From: Paenibacillus sp. USDA918EY | Lineage (GTDB): Bacteria; Bacillota; Bacilli; Paenibacillales; Paenibacillaceae | Length of the DNA stretch: 64,000 nt | Direction: 5' to 3' | NCBI RefSeq assembly: GCF_009870825.1 | Contig: NZ_WTWY01000017.1 | Span: 1 to 64,000 of the forward strand | Part shown: in pieces, positions 45,289 to 53,385 of the stretch | Numbering within the stretch: position 1 is the stretch's first letter | Layout of the letters: each line of letters starts with the position of its first letter | Program-made: the position numbers and the translations under genes | Notes under the pieces: generated by a model | What the model was told of the DNA's origin: nothing | Databases searched by the model: none | Seen by the model: only the letters and a program-made list of their open reading frames with translations

Positions 45289-45715
45289 AAGGGGCTGGGC
45301 GACTGTCACACACTTGTCGCGCGCGACATAAGATACTCTATAATCGTGACAATCACCACCCGAACGCCGGCCCCGCCCGAACTGCGCGGAGTTTGACGCG
45401 GCTTTCGGCACGAAGCTGTGGCCTTGATCGAAACGGATGTTCTTTTTTGTCAGGAGAATGCCGACCGGTTGCCATTAAGCCGCTTTCGCGCACAACTTTC
45501 GCCTTGCAAGGCCGAGCACATGGGTCTGATGTGTCACGCAAAAACAAGTCCGCTGAAGGGTTGTACTGGATTTCAGGCCGGTCAAACGACAGCAGAGGAC
45601 GATCTCATCCTGAAGCATTCATTGTACGAGACTTTGAATCTCCAAGCGGGCAGGCACGGCAGCGGCCTGCAAAGAGAGAATGCGGCGGTTGAGGGGTAAA
45701 CTCGGAGGTGATACA
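45289..45715 (+). promoter_or_regulatory. murG-murA gap with promoter and palindrome
   Basis: The 427 bp hold only short overlapping frames without ribosome sites. TTGTCG (45314-45319) and a perfect TATAAT (45339-45344) are 19 bp apart, a long spacer. The perfect 14-bp palindrome TGTCGCGCGCGACA (45315-45328) covers the -35 and part of the spacer and looks like an operator. A wider pair, TGTCAC (45304-45309) and GTGACA (45346-45351), brackets the promoter. About 370 nt of leader to murA remain unexplained. Confidence 0.6.
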
Positions 45716-46999
45716 TTGGACAAATTGGTGATTGAGGGTGGGAAATCCCTGTCAGGAACCATACGTATCCATGGAGCAAAAAATGCCGCATTGCCTATTC
45801 TGGCAGCGAGCTTGCTGGCCGCAGGCAAAGTTCAGCTGAGCAACGTCCCCCGTCTTCTGGATATCGACGTGATGCTGAACATCCTGGATCGGATCGGCTG
45901 CACGACTTTGCGTGATCAGGAGACGGTTGCCTTGGATACGTCGTCCGCCAATTCGTTTCATGTACCGGAAGATTTGATGAAGCAAATGCGCTCCTCCATA
46001 TTTTTGATGGGGCCGCTGCTTGCGAGGTTCGGAGAGGTTGCCGTCTATCAACCCGGCGGCTGCGCGATCGGCGAGCGGAAAATCGACCTGCATCTTCGGG
46101 GGCTGCAGGCGCTGGGAGCCGAGATCGAGGAATTTGACCAGAGAATCATATGCAAAGCCCGCAAGCTAAAAGGGGCGGATATCCATCTGGATTTTCCGAG
46201 CGTCGGAGCGACCGAAAACATTATGATGGCCGCCGTGATGGCTGAAGGCACAACCACCATTACCAATGCGGCGCGCGAGCCGGAGATTCAGGACCTGCAA
46301 AACTTCCTGAATGCCATGGGCGCGAGCATCATCGGGGCGGGAACGGATACGATCACGATCCAAGGCGTAGATCGGCTTACACCGTGTTCATATACCATTA
46401 TTCCGGACCGGATCGTAGCCGGAACCGTGATGATCGCCACGGCAGCCACGAGAGGAAACGTGACGTTGACCCACAGCAACCCGGCGCATCTGTCGTCCTT
46501 GCTCCACGTCCTCAAGCGGGCCGGTGTTCAAATCAGCACCTGCAATGATATAATAAACGTAAGCAGCATGAGCCGCCCGAAGGCGATCGAACGGATCGTC
46601 ACTTCGCCTTATCCGTCCTTTCCGACCGACCTGCAGTCGCAGGTGATGGTGCTGCTGTCGCTGGCCGACGGTTTCAGCGTCATGAAGGAGACGGTGTTTG
46701 AAGGCAGATTCAAGCATGTCGATGAATTGACGCGAATGGGCGCGGACATATCCACCGACTTAAACTGTGCGTTTATACGAGGTGTGCAGCGGCTGTACGG
46801 CGCGACCGTCGAAGCCACGGACCTGAGGGCCGGAGCGGCGCTGGTCATTGCCGGACTGGCCGCCCAAGGAAAAACCATCGTCGAACAAGTTCATCACATT
46901 GACAGAGGTTACGAACATATCGAGCTGCTCTTTCAAAAGCTGGGAGCTGACATCCACCGGTTATCGCCGGTGCCCAGACCGCTAGATTTAGCAAATTAA
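45716..46999 (+). CDS. murA: UDP-N-acetylglucosamine 1-carboxyvinyltransferase MurA
   Basis: First committed enzyme of peptidoglycan synthesis, 427 aa. It moves enolpyruvate from PEP to UDP-GlcNAc. The active-site Cys116 lies in YQPGGCAIGERKIDLH, so fosfomycin should inhibit it. N-terminal motif GTIRIHGAKNAALPILAAS is complete. The start is TTG with GGAGGTG 6 nt upstream. It occupies the slot where B. subtilis has murB, between murG and divIB; no murB is present in the window. Confidence 0.95.
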   Translation: MDKLVIEGGKSLSGTIRIHGAKNAALPILAASLLAAGKVQLSNVPRLLDIDVMLNILDRIGCTTLRDQETVALDTSSANSFHVPEDLMKQMRSSIFLMGPLLARFGEVAVYQPGGCAIGERKIDLHLRGLQALGAEIEEFDQRIICKARKLKGADIHLDFPSVGATENIMMAAVMAEGTTTITNAAREPEIQDLQNFLNAMGASIIGAGTDTITIQGVDRLTPCSYTIIPDRIVAGTVMIATAATRGNVTLTHSNPAHLSSLLHVLKRAGVQISTCNDIINVSSMSRPKAIERIVTSPYPSFPTDLQSQVMVLLSLADGFSVMKETVFEGRFKHVDELTRMGADISTDLNCAFIRGVQRLYGATVEATDLRAGAALVIAGLAAQGKTIVEQVHHIDRGYEHIELLFQKLGADIHRLSPVPRPLDLAN

Positions 47000-47061
47000 C
47001 GCCATGCTTATCCCCTCCCTCCCGCGAGAGGGGATAAGAGGTATTTTGTGGAGAGAACCCT

Positions 47062-47832
47062 ATGCCAAAAGCTCACATTCCCGTTTTAAAAGAGAACAGG
47101 CCCAAGAAAAAAGCCAGCCGGAAAATTATAGCCATTTTACTGCTTTTGTTTATCGCGATTTTGGCGGTTTTGTTCTTTCGCTCGCCTGTGAGCCAGGTGA
47201 CGGAAATTCAATTTACAGGCAATACGTTTACCTCAAGGGAACAGCTCTTGCAGGCCAGCGGGCTGAAGACGGGAATTCAATATTTCGGCGTCTCGCCTTC
47301 CAAGGTCGAAAACCAGCTGCTGCAAATCAAGTCGATTCAAAAAGCTGTCGTGGACAAGCATTTCCCCGGTGAAATCAACGTCAGAATCGAAGAGTACCCT
47401 ACCGTCGCTTACGAGCTGGGCGAAGGCGGCCGATTGGACGCGATTCTCGCGAACGGCACCAAGGTCGCCGTAAACAGCAGCGGCATTGCCGTGGAGAAGC
47501 CGATCCTTACCAAATGGAGTCCGAACGATCCGAACAAAGCGGAGCTGTGCAAGGCGCTGGGGCAAATCCCGAATGAGCTGATCTCCGACATTTCGGAGAT
47601 TATTCCGTCGCCGACCGCTTCCTTTCCCGACCGGATCAAGATGTATACGCGATCGCGATTCGTGGTGATTACGGCCATCTCTTTATTGGGCGACAAGATC
47701 GAATATTTGAACCAGGTGATCGAGAATGCCCAGCCGGGGACGATCACGATGCTGGAAGCCGACACGTATACGCCGTTTGAGACTCTCGGTGGCGAAGAGT
47801 CGGACCAAAATGGCACTACTCACGGCAATTAA
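47062..47832 (+). CDS. divIB: cell division protein DivIB/FtsQ
   Basis: Bitopic division protein of 256 aa: a basic N-terminus (NRPKKKASRK), one membrane helix (about 25-43), then a POTRA domain (about 47-115, VTEIQFTGNTFTSREQLLQASGL) and the FtsQ/DivIB beta domain. It bridges FtsL/DivIC and PBP2B at the septum. GGAGAG precedes the ATG. A CCCCTC/GAGGGG hairpin at 47014-47034 lies between murA and this gene but has no T-run. Confidence 0.92.
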   Translation: MPKAHIPVLKENRPKKKASRKIIAILLLLFIAILAVLFFRSPVSQVTEIQFTGNTFTSREQLLQASGLKTGIQYFGVSPSKVENQLLQIKSIQKAVVDKHFPGEINVRIEEYPTVAYELGEGGRLDAILANGTKVAVNSSGIAVEKPILTKWSPNDPNKAELCKALGQIPNELISDISEIIPSPTASFPDRIKMYTRSRFVVITAISLLGDKIEYLNQVIENAQPGTITMLEADTYTPFETLGGEESDQNGTTHGN

Positions 47833-48026
47833 AAAATGCTACAATTAACTTTATGGGTTATCTATACCGTTTGAACTAAATTTTGTTTGTTTTTCGATCA
47901 AAACGATGCTAACAGCGGGGACCGATCAATCTTTCGGACTTTCCGCGCTTAAAAATCTCCCTCTTTTTTCTTTTGATTTTTAGCCTGTTATACTAAATGT
48001 TGGCAGTCGAAAAATTTGTAGAAAAA

Positions 48027-48055
48027 AGAGGGAAAGAATATTCTATGTTGAATAT
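48027..48055 (+). promoter_or_regulatory. candidate sigma-H promoter upstream of ftsAZ
   Basis: GTTGAATAT (48047-48055) fits the sigma-H -10 consensus RNNGAATWW exactly, and AGAGGGAA (48027-48034) fits RNAGGAWW with one mismatch, 12 bp apart. A sigma-A-like TATACT lies at 47989-47994 without a good -35. B. subtilis ftsAZ also has a sigma-H promoter used at the onset of sporulation. The rest of the 281-bp gap is AT-rich and non-coding. Confidence 0.55.
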
Positions 48056-48113
48056 GTAAAAACGAGTGTTTTATTCATGGGAAAGATACTATAGAAAACA
48101 GGAGGTGCCACGG

Positions 48114-49391
48114 TTGAGCAACAATGACATCATTGTTAGTTTGGACATCGGTACATCCAAAGTTCGTGCTATTATTGGGGAAGTGAATAATGGAACCTTT
48201 AATATTATTGGAGTTGGATCTGCCGACTCGGAAGGAATTCGTAAAGGTGCAATTGTAGATATTGACCAGACTGTACAATCCATCCGTAGTGCCGTTGATC
48301 ATGCGGAGCGTATGGTCGGTATTGAAATATCGGAAGTATATGTCGGCATTTCAGGCAACCATATCGGACTTCAATCCAGCCACGGCGTCGTGGCAGTATC
48401 GAACGAGGATCGGGAAATCGGCGAGGAGGACATTGAACGCGTGCTTAAGGCCGCCGAAGTGGTCGCTCTTCCGCCTGACCGGGAAATCATTGATGTAGTT
48501 GCAAAACAATACGTCGTTGACGGTTTGGAGGGAATTCAGGATCCGCGCGGCATGATCGGCGTCCGCCTAGAGGTGGAGGCAATCATCATTACCGGCGCGA
48601 AGACCGCGATACATAATCTTTTGCGCTGTGTTGAAAAATCAGGCTTGAAAATCAAGGATCTGGTGCTGATGTCTTTGGGCGCGGGCCAGCTTGCATTGTC
48701 CAAAGACGAAAAAACGATGGGGTCGGTCCTTGTGGATATCGGTGCCGGTTCCACGACCATCGCCATCTTCGAAGGCGGCACGATGATTTCGACTTCAACG
48801 CTGCCGATCGGCGGCGAGTTCGTGACGAACGACATCGCTTACGGGCTTCGGACGTTGACGGATCAGGCGGAAAAGGTGAAGCTCAAATACGGCTGCGCTT
48901 TGATGGCCGATGCCGCGCCCGACGTTACGTTCAAGGTGGTCCGGATCGGCAGCAACGTCGAAAAGGAATTCAACCAAGAAGACCTGGCAGCCATCGTGGA
49001 ACCGCGGGTGCAGGAAATCTTCCATCTCGTTCGCGAAGAGGTCAAGCGTCTCGGTTATGCCGAGCTTCCGGGAGGTTATATCCTTACCGGCGGCACGGTA
49101 TCCATGCCGGGCGTTTTGCAGGTTGCGCAAGCGGAGCTGGCGGCTTCCGTCAGAATTGCCGTGCCGGATTTCATCGGCGTCAGAGACCCTGGTTACACCA
49201 GCGGCGTTGGCATTTTACATAACGTCATCCGCAGTATCCGCGTACGCAGCGGCAGCAGCGCAAACGTGAGCAATGCGGGCAACAAGAAAACAGTGAACCG
49301 CCCAAAAGCGAGTCCTGCTACGAATCCGGAGACTGCCCAAAAACCAGGCTTTATTGAACGATTGAAAAATATTTTCAGTGATTTCATATAA
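48114..49391 (+). CDS. ftsA: cell division protein FtsA
   Basis: Actin-like protein of 425 aa that tethers FtsZ to the membrane. ATP-site motifs: IVSLDIGTSKVRAIIGE, LVDIGAGSTTIAIFEGG and ILTGGTVSMPGV. The C-terminal amphipathic helix GFIERLKNIFSDFI is the membrane-targeting sequence, after a disordered linker. The TTG at 48114 follows AGGAGG closely and gives LSNNDIIVSLDIGTS; an upstream ATG at 48066 lacks a site. Confidence 0.95.
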   Translation: MSNNDIIVSLDIGTSKVRAIIGEVNNGTFNIIGVGSADSEGIRKGAIVDIDQTVQSIRSAVDHAERMVGIEISEVYVGISGNHIGLQSSHGVVAVSNEDREIGEEDIERVLKAAEVVALPPDREIIDVVAKQYVVDGLEGIQDPRGMIGVRLEVEAIIITGAKTAIHNLLRCVEKSGLKIKDLVLMSLGAGQLALSKDEKTMGSVLVDIGAGSTTIAIFEGGTMISTSTLPIGGEFVTNDIAYGLRTLTDQAEKVKLKYGCALMADAAPDVTFKVVRIGSNVEKEFNQEDLAAIVEPRVQEIFHLVREEVKRLGYAELPGGYILTGGTVSMPGVLQVAQAELAASVRIAVPDFIGVRDPGYTSGVGILHNVIRSIRVRSGSSANVSNAGNKKTVNRPKASPATNPETAQKPGFIERLKNIFSDFI

Positions 49392-49453
49392 GCAGGTTCC
49401 ATTTAAATAAGTGGACGGGCCATCCATGCACAATGAGGGGGAGATGGGAAAGT

Positions 49454-50575
49454 ATGTTGGAATTTGATTTTGAAATGGAGAGCTTGGCGCAAATTAAAGT
49501 AATTGGCGTGGGCGGCGGCGGCAGCAATGCCGTGAACCGAATGATCGAAAACGGCGTTCAAGGCGTCGAATTCATCACGGTGAATACGGACGCTCAAGCT
49601 TTGCATATGGCCAAATCGGAACATAAACTGCAAATCGGGGATAAACTGACCCGCGGCCTCGGTGCCGGAGCCAACCCTGAAGTAGGGAAAAAGGCGGCCG
49701 AAGAGTCGCGCGATCTGATCATGAATACCCTCAAAGGTGCTGACATGGTTTTTGTGACCGCAGGCATGGGCGGGGGAACCGGTACGGGAGCCGCTCCGGT
49801 CATCGCCGAAATCGCCAAGGAATGCGGAGCATTGACCGTTGGCGTGGTAACGCGTCCGTTTACATTCGAAGGACGCAAGCGTTCCACCCAAGCTGTGCTC
49901 GGTATCGAAGCCTTAAAGGAAAAAGTCGATACACTTATCGTTATTCCGAATGATCGGCTATTAGAAATCGTTGATAAAAAAACACCGATGATGGAGGCAT
50001 TCCGCGAGGCGGACAACGTGCTGCGTCAAGCGGTACAGGGCATTTCCGACTTGATCAAGGTGCCCGGCCTGATCAACCTTGACTTCGCCGACGTCAAAAC
50101 GATCATGACCGAACGCGGTTCGGCTTTGATGGGGATCGGCATAGCGACAGGCGAAAACCGTGCAGCCGAAGCTGCACGCAAAGCGATTATGAGCCCGCTG
50201 CTCGAAACTTCGATCGAAGGCGCACTCGGCGTCATCATGAACATTACAGGCGGCACCAACCTGTCCCTGTACGAAGTCAACGAAGCGGCCGAAATCGTAA
50301 CCTCCGCATCCGATCCGGAAGTGAACATGATTTTCGGTGCGATCATTGATGAAGGCATGAAGGACGAAATCAAAGTCACCGTTATCGCGACGGGATTTGA
50401 AAACCGCACGCCTGCGCCTCCATCCCGCAAGCCGGGAGCTGCCGCACCTTCTGAACCACCGGCTGCGGAGACCCGCAACAGCACGTCGAACCTTCGTCCG
50501 TTCGGCAACCAGACCAGCAGCGACCAGCTGGACATTCCGACGTTTTTGCGGAACCGGTCGCGTCAAAAGGACTAA
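49454..50575 (+). CDS. ftsZ: cell division protein FtsZ
   Basis: Tubulin-like GTPase of 373 aa that forms the division ring. GGGGSNAVNRMI binds GTP; GMGGGTGTGAAP is the tubulin signature; NLDFADVKTIM is the T7 loop that completes the active site of the next subunit. A linker (about 315-355) leads to the conserved tail DIPTFLRNRSR that binds FtsA and SepF. ATG 49454 (MLEFDFEMESL) is the usual start. A strong terminator ends the cluster. Confidence 0.97.
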   Translation: MLEFDFEMESLAQIKVIGVGGGGSNAVNRMIENGVQGVEFITVNTDAQALHMAKSEHKLQIGDKLTRGLGAGANPEVGKKAAEESRDLIMNTLKGADMVFVTAGMGGGTGTGAAPVIAEIAKECGALTVGVVTRPFTFEGRKRSTQAVLGIEALKEKVDTLIVIPNDRLLEIVDKKTPMMEAFREADNVLRQAVQGISDLIKVPGLINLDFADVKTIMTERGSALMGIGIATGENRAAEAARKAIMSPLLETSIEGALGVIMNITGGTNLSLYEVNEAAEIVTSASDPEVNMIFGAIIDEGMKDEIKVTVIATGFENRTPAPPSRKPGAAAPSEPPAAETRNSTSNLRPFGNQTSSDQLDIPTFLRNRSRQKD

Positions 50576-50592
50576 TCGCATACCGTATAAGC

Positions 50593-50636
50593 CAAGACCC
50601 GCTTTCCATGTTGAATGGAAGCGGGTCTTTTTTTGA
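50593..50636 (+). terminator. intrinsic terminator after ftsZ
   Basis: AAGACCCGCTTTCCAT pairs with ATGGAAGCGGGTCTT (one bulge), followed by TTTTTTT. Confidence 0.93.
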
Positions 50637-51068
50637 AATGATAAAGCACCTATTTAACCTCAATCAACGCGGTTGAAGGCGTCCCGGCGGTCCGTTGCGA
50701 CCCGGTTCGCGGGGAACCCAGCTTTTTCACATGCGCCGTCGCCTGGGCGGGATAGGATTCGAGGATCAAGCCTTTTTTACATAAACGGTACGGGGACCCG
50801 AAATGTCAAGGACGTGAGCAAGGGGGCAAATGACTGATTGAAGGTTGCAGCCGAACCTTCGCGAATCGGTCGCTGCAAAATCGGCCATCGCCTTCTCCTC
50901 AAAAACCATCGGAACTCGACAAAAAAAGTTGATGTCCGGCTCCCAATTTTAGACAGACTTTGGATAGGGTTCTTTTTATACTAAATACATCTCCCAAGTC
51001 AAAGCCATGATGAACGGTAAAGGTATCATAGCAGATTCGATTAAGAATCCACGTTGCGCAGGCAGGTG
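50637..51068 (+). promoter_or_regulatory. spoIIG promoter region with Spo0A boxes
   Basis: The right half carries a Spo0A-type promoter: TATACT (50977-50982) preceded by TTAGAC (50949-50954) at an unusual 22-bp spacing. CTCGACAAA (50915-50923) is an inverted match to the 0A box TTTGTCRAA with one mismatch, and TTAGACAGA (50949-50957) is a weaker one over the -35. The left half (50650-50800) is GC-rich and has no recognised gene on the plus strand; the minus strand has a short open frame without a ribosome site. GAAGGTT/AACCTTC and GCAGC/GCTGC hairpins lie near 50840-50875. Confidence 0.65.
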
Positions 51069-52049
51069 ATGGGGCTGGTTGTTTATATTGATCTGATTTT
51101 CATCACCAATCTGTTGATCGACGGCGCGCTCTTGTGGTTGACCGCCTGGACGAGAAAACAGCGACTGCGGTGGTGGCGCCTTGCGGCGTCGTCGACGGTA
51201 GGAGCGCTGTACGTCGTCATGATGTTCCTGCCCGAGCTTTCCTTTATGTATACCTTTATCATCAAATTCGCATTGTCTCTGTTGATGCTCTGGATCGCTT
51301 TCGGTTTTGGTAGTCTGCAAAACTATATCCGGAACATGGGAGCTTTTTATATGATCAACTTTGCGGCGGCCGGCGGAATCATCGGTATTCATTATTTGCT
51401 GAAAAATACGGGAGAGATTTTTAACGGCATCTGGTTTACGGCTTCGGGGGGACTCTCGTTTGAGCTGAAAATCGGGTTTTGGTTTACGTTTATCATGTGT
51501 TTTGCGGTGCTGCTGTGGTTCAAATTCGTTTATTCCACGCGGCGGAAACTGGAGAACAGGCTGGAATACATGGGAGAAGTCCAAGTGGCGATCGGGGATT
51601 TTACCGTAACCTGCCCCGGATTGCTTGATACCGGCAACCAGCTGTCGGACCCGCTGACGAGAACCCCTGTAATGGTCATGGAAGCGTCGCTGTGGAAGGA
51701 AAAGCTGCCTGCGGCCTGGCTGCAGCGGCTGGACGGGGGAGAACCGGACAAACTGCTGCTCGAGCTGGACGATGCCGATTTCGAATGGCGCGACAGGCTG
51801 CGTCTGGTGCCCTACCGGGGCGTCAATCGCGGATCGGCGTTTATGCTTGCCCTGAAACCGGATGCCGTCGAAATACGAATCGGAAATCAGACAAGCCGTT
51901 CGTCTAAGGTGTTGATCGGACTGGATGGGGGCAAATTGTCCGGTGACAGATCCTATCAGGCGATCATCCATCCGGAGCTGGTACGGGAGGAAAACGCCGT
52001 CAAGGCTGAAGCGATTCTGCCGGTCAACTCTACGTCGGCTCATTTGTAA
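51069..52049 (+). CDS. spoIIGA: sporulation sigma-E processing peptidase SpoIIGA
   Basis: Membrane aspartic protease of 326 aa that cleaves pro-sigma-E in the mother cell after a signal from SpoIIR. Five helices fill the first half (about 3-160); the soluble protease half has the active-site Asp187 in LLDTGNQLSDPLTRTPVMVM, then RLVPYRGVN and IIHPELV. ATG 51069 (MGLVVYIDLIF) has only a weak AGG site; TTG 51054 is an alternative. In B. subtilis sigE follows almost directly; here 536 bp of repeats come between. Confidence 0.93.
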   Translation: MGLVVYIDLIFITNLLIDGALLWLTAWTRKQRLRWWRLAASSTVGALYVVMMFLPELSFMYTFIIKFALSLLMLWIAFGFGSLQNYIRNMGAFYMINFAAAGGIIGIHYLLKNTGEIFNGIWFTASGGLSFELKIGFWFTFIMCFAVLLWFKFVYSTRRKLENRLEYMGEVQVAIGDFTVTCPGLLDTGNQLSDPLTRTPVMVMEASLWKEKLPAAWLQRLDGGEPDKLLLELDDADFEWRDRLRLVPYRGVNRGSAFMLALKPDAVEIRIGNQTSRSSKVLIGLDGGKLSGDRSYQAIIHPELVREENAVKAEAILPVNSTSAHL

Positions 52050-52585
52050 GGGGAAGCAAGCGGATCATTCGGAAAAGTCCTGCGATGACGGCGGACCTGG
52101 TTTTCCGAAGCGAGAGCCAATGTCAGCGGAAAAACCGATTTGGGAGCGCGAAATTGATGCCTTGGGCGGGCGGTGTCTTTTGCAAAGTGGATGCTTAGGG
52201 ATCTAAATTTAACGTTCCAACGCGATATGACATGCATGGATCGTCGACGGTTTCCTTCGGGAATGAAGCTCATGTCACGATGATCGTTTCCTTCGGGAAG
52301 TTATTGCTTACGAAGATCGTTTCCCTTCGGGAAACGAAGCTTATGCTTGCGAAGTCAAATTTCCCTTCGGGAAATTAGTTTATGCTTACGAAGATAGTTT
52401 TCCCTTGGAAAACTAAGTTAATGCTTACGAAGATCGTTTCCCTTCGGGAAACGAAGCTTATGCTTACGAAGTCAAATTTCCCTTCGGGAAATTAGTTTAT
52501 GCTTACGAAGATAGTTTCCCTTCGGGAAATTAGTTTATGCTTACGAAGATAGTTTCCCTTCGGGAAACTTTTAGGAGGACGACAA
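52050..52585 (+). other. spoIIGA-sigE gap, repeat-filled
   Basis: The first ~190 bp have no gene or obvious motif beyond a GGTTTTCCG/CGGAAAAACC hairpin pair near 52100-52150. The rest (52240-52570) is an array of nine hairpin repeats, described separately. No terminator T-run or sigma-A promoter was recognised, so sigE is presumably still read from the spoIIG promoter through this RNA. Confidence 0.7.
52240..52570 (+). repeat. nine tandem ~38-bp hairpin repeats before sigE
   Basis: Nine units with loop centres near 52257, 52293, 52327, 52367, 52405, 52444, 52484, 52522 and 52560 (33-40 bp apart). Each holds a hairpin with core TTTCCC-TTC-GGGAAA and a linker ending TGCTTACGAAG or a variant. 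Outer stem pairs change together: CG/CG (units 3, 6), AA/TT (4, 7), AG/CT (5, 9); unit 8 has one G-T. Unit 5 has arms AGTTTTCC/GGAAAACT. The last stem ends 3 nt before the sigE AGGAGG. Units 1 and 2 are degenerate (TTCC-TTCG-GGAA). Confidence 0.92.
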
Positions 52586-53308
52586 ATGCTTGTAAAATGG
52601 CGATTGATAGCGCAGCTGCAATATTACCGAATCCTGTTTCTTTTGGGGCTGAAAAGCGAAGAAATCTACTATATCGGCGGCAGCGAGGCGCTCCCTCCCC
52701 CGCTGACCCGGGAAGAAGAGGAATATTTGCTGCAGCGGCTTCCGACGGGGGATGCGGCCATCCGGTCGATGCTGATTGAACGCAATCTGCGCCTGGTCGT
52801 CTACATTGCCCGCAAGTTCGAAAATACCGGCATCAACATCGAGGATCTGGTGTCCATCGGCGCCATCGGCCTGATTAAAGCGGTCAACACGTTCGACCCC
52901 GAAAAAAAGATCAAGCTTGCCACGTATGCCTCGCGCTGCATCGAAAACGAAATTTTGATGTATTTGCGCCGCAACAGCAAAATCCGCAGCGAGGTTTCTT
53001 TCGACGAACCGCTCAATATCGACTGGGACGGCAATGAGCTGCTTCTGTCGGATGTGCTCGGCACCGAGAATGATACGATCTACCGCAATATCGAGGAACA
53101 GGTCGACCGGAAGCTGCTCCACAAAGCGCTCGAAAAGCTGACCGACCGGGAACGCACGATTATGGAGCTTCGTTTCGGCCTGCAGGACGGCGAAGAAAAA
53201 ACGCAAAAAGATGTTGCGGATATGCTCGGGATTTCCCAATCCTACATATCCAGGCTGGAAAAAAGGATTATCAAACGCCTCCGCAAGGAGTTCAACAAGA
53301 TGGTGTAG
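52586..53308 (+). CDS. sigE: RNA polymerase sigma-E factor (mother cell), pro-form
   Basis: Sigma-70 family factor of 240 aa directing early mother-cell gene expression. The N-terminal pro-sequence (about residues 1-27) is amphipathic and membrane-binding; it leads into YYIGGSEALPPPL at 28-40, where SpoIIGA-dependent cleavage occurs. Region 2 is RNLRLVVYIARKF and EDLVSIGAIGLIKAVNTFDP; the region 4 helix-turn-helix is TQKDVADMLGISQSYISRLEKRI. AGGAGG lies 7 nt upstream. sigG follows 77 bp downstream. Confidence 0.97.
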   Translation: MLVKWRLIAQLQYYRILFLLGLKSEEIYYIGGSEALPPPLTREEEEYLLQRLPTGDAAIRSMLIERNLRLVVYIARKFENTGINIEDLVSIGAIGLIKAVNTFDPEKKIKLATYASRCIENEILMYLRRNSKIRSEVSFDEPLNIDWDGNELLLSDVLGTENDTIYRNIEEQVDRKLLHKALEKLTDRERTIMELRFGLQDGEEKTQKDVADMLGISQSYISRLEKRIIKRLRKEFNKMV

Positions 53309-53336
53309 CGAAATTTTGCAAGGAATAAAATGAGCC

Positions 53337-53377
53337 CCCAGGGAGATAATGTACATTAATGTTTCTCCTTGGGAGGT
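53337..53377 (+). promoter_or_regulatory. sigG leader hairpin enclosing the ribosome site
   Basis: CCCAGGGAGA (53337-53346) pairs with TCTCCTTGGG (53364-53373), 10 bp with one G-U. The loop holds the perfect palindrome TAATGTACATTA (53347-53358). The 3' arm shares its GGG with the ribosome site GGGAGGT (53371-53377) of sigG, so the closed stem should lower translation. Confidence 0.75.
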
Positions 53378-53385
53378 ATATCATC

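Noticed and set aside
45418..45699. 93-codon frame between murG and murA
   Set aside because: No ribosome site, no recognisable domain, and it overlaps other equally open frames in the same gap.
47011..47036. Terminator between murA and divIB (CCCCTC/GAGGGG hairpin)
   Set aside because: No T-run follows, and divIB begins within 30 bp with its own ribosome site.
50660..50790. Possible c-di-AMP (ydaO) riboswitch, from CCCGGTTCGCGGGGAACCCA and GGGATAGG
   Set aside because: Only fragments resemble the class. The GGGGTGAAT-like and CCCGACAGCTAACC parts are missing, and a separate Spo0A promoter lies downstream.
52240..52570. CRISPR array
   Set aside because: The repeats are contiguous ~38-bp units, each wholly similar; there are no unique spacers and no cas genes nearby.
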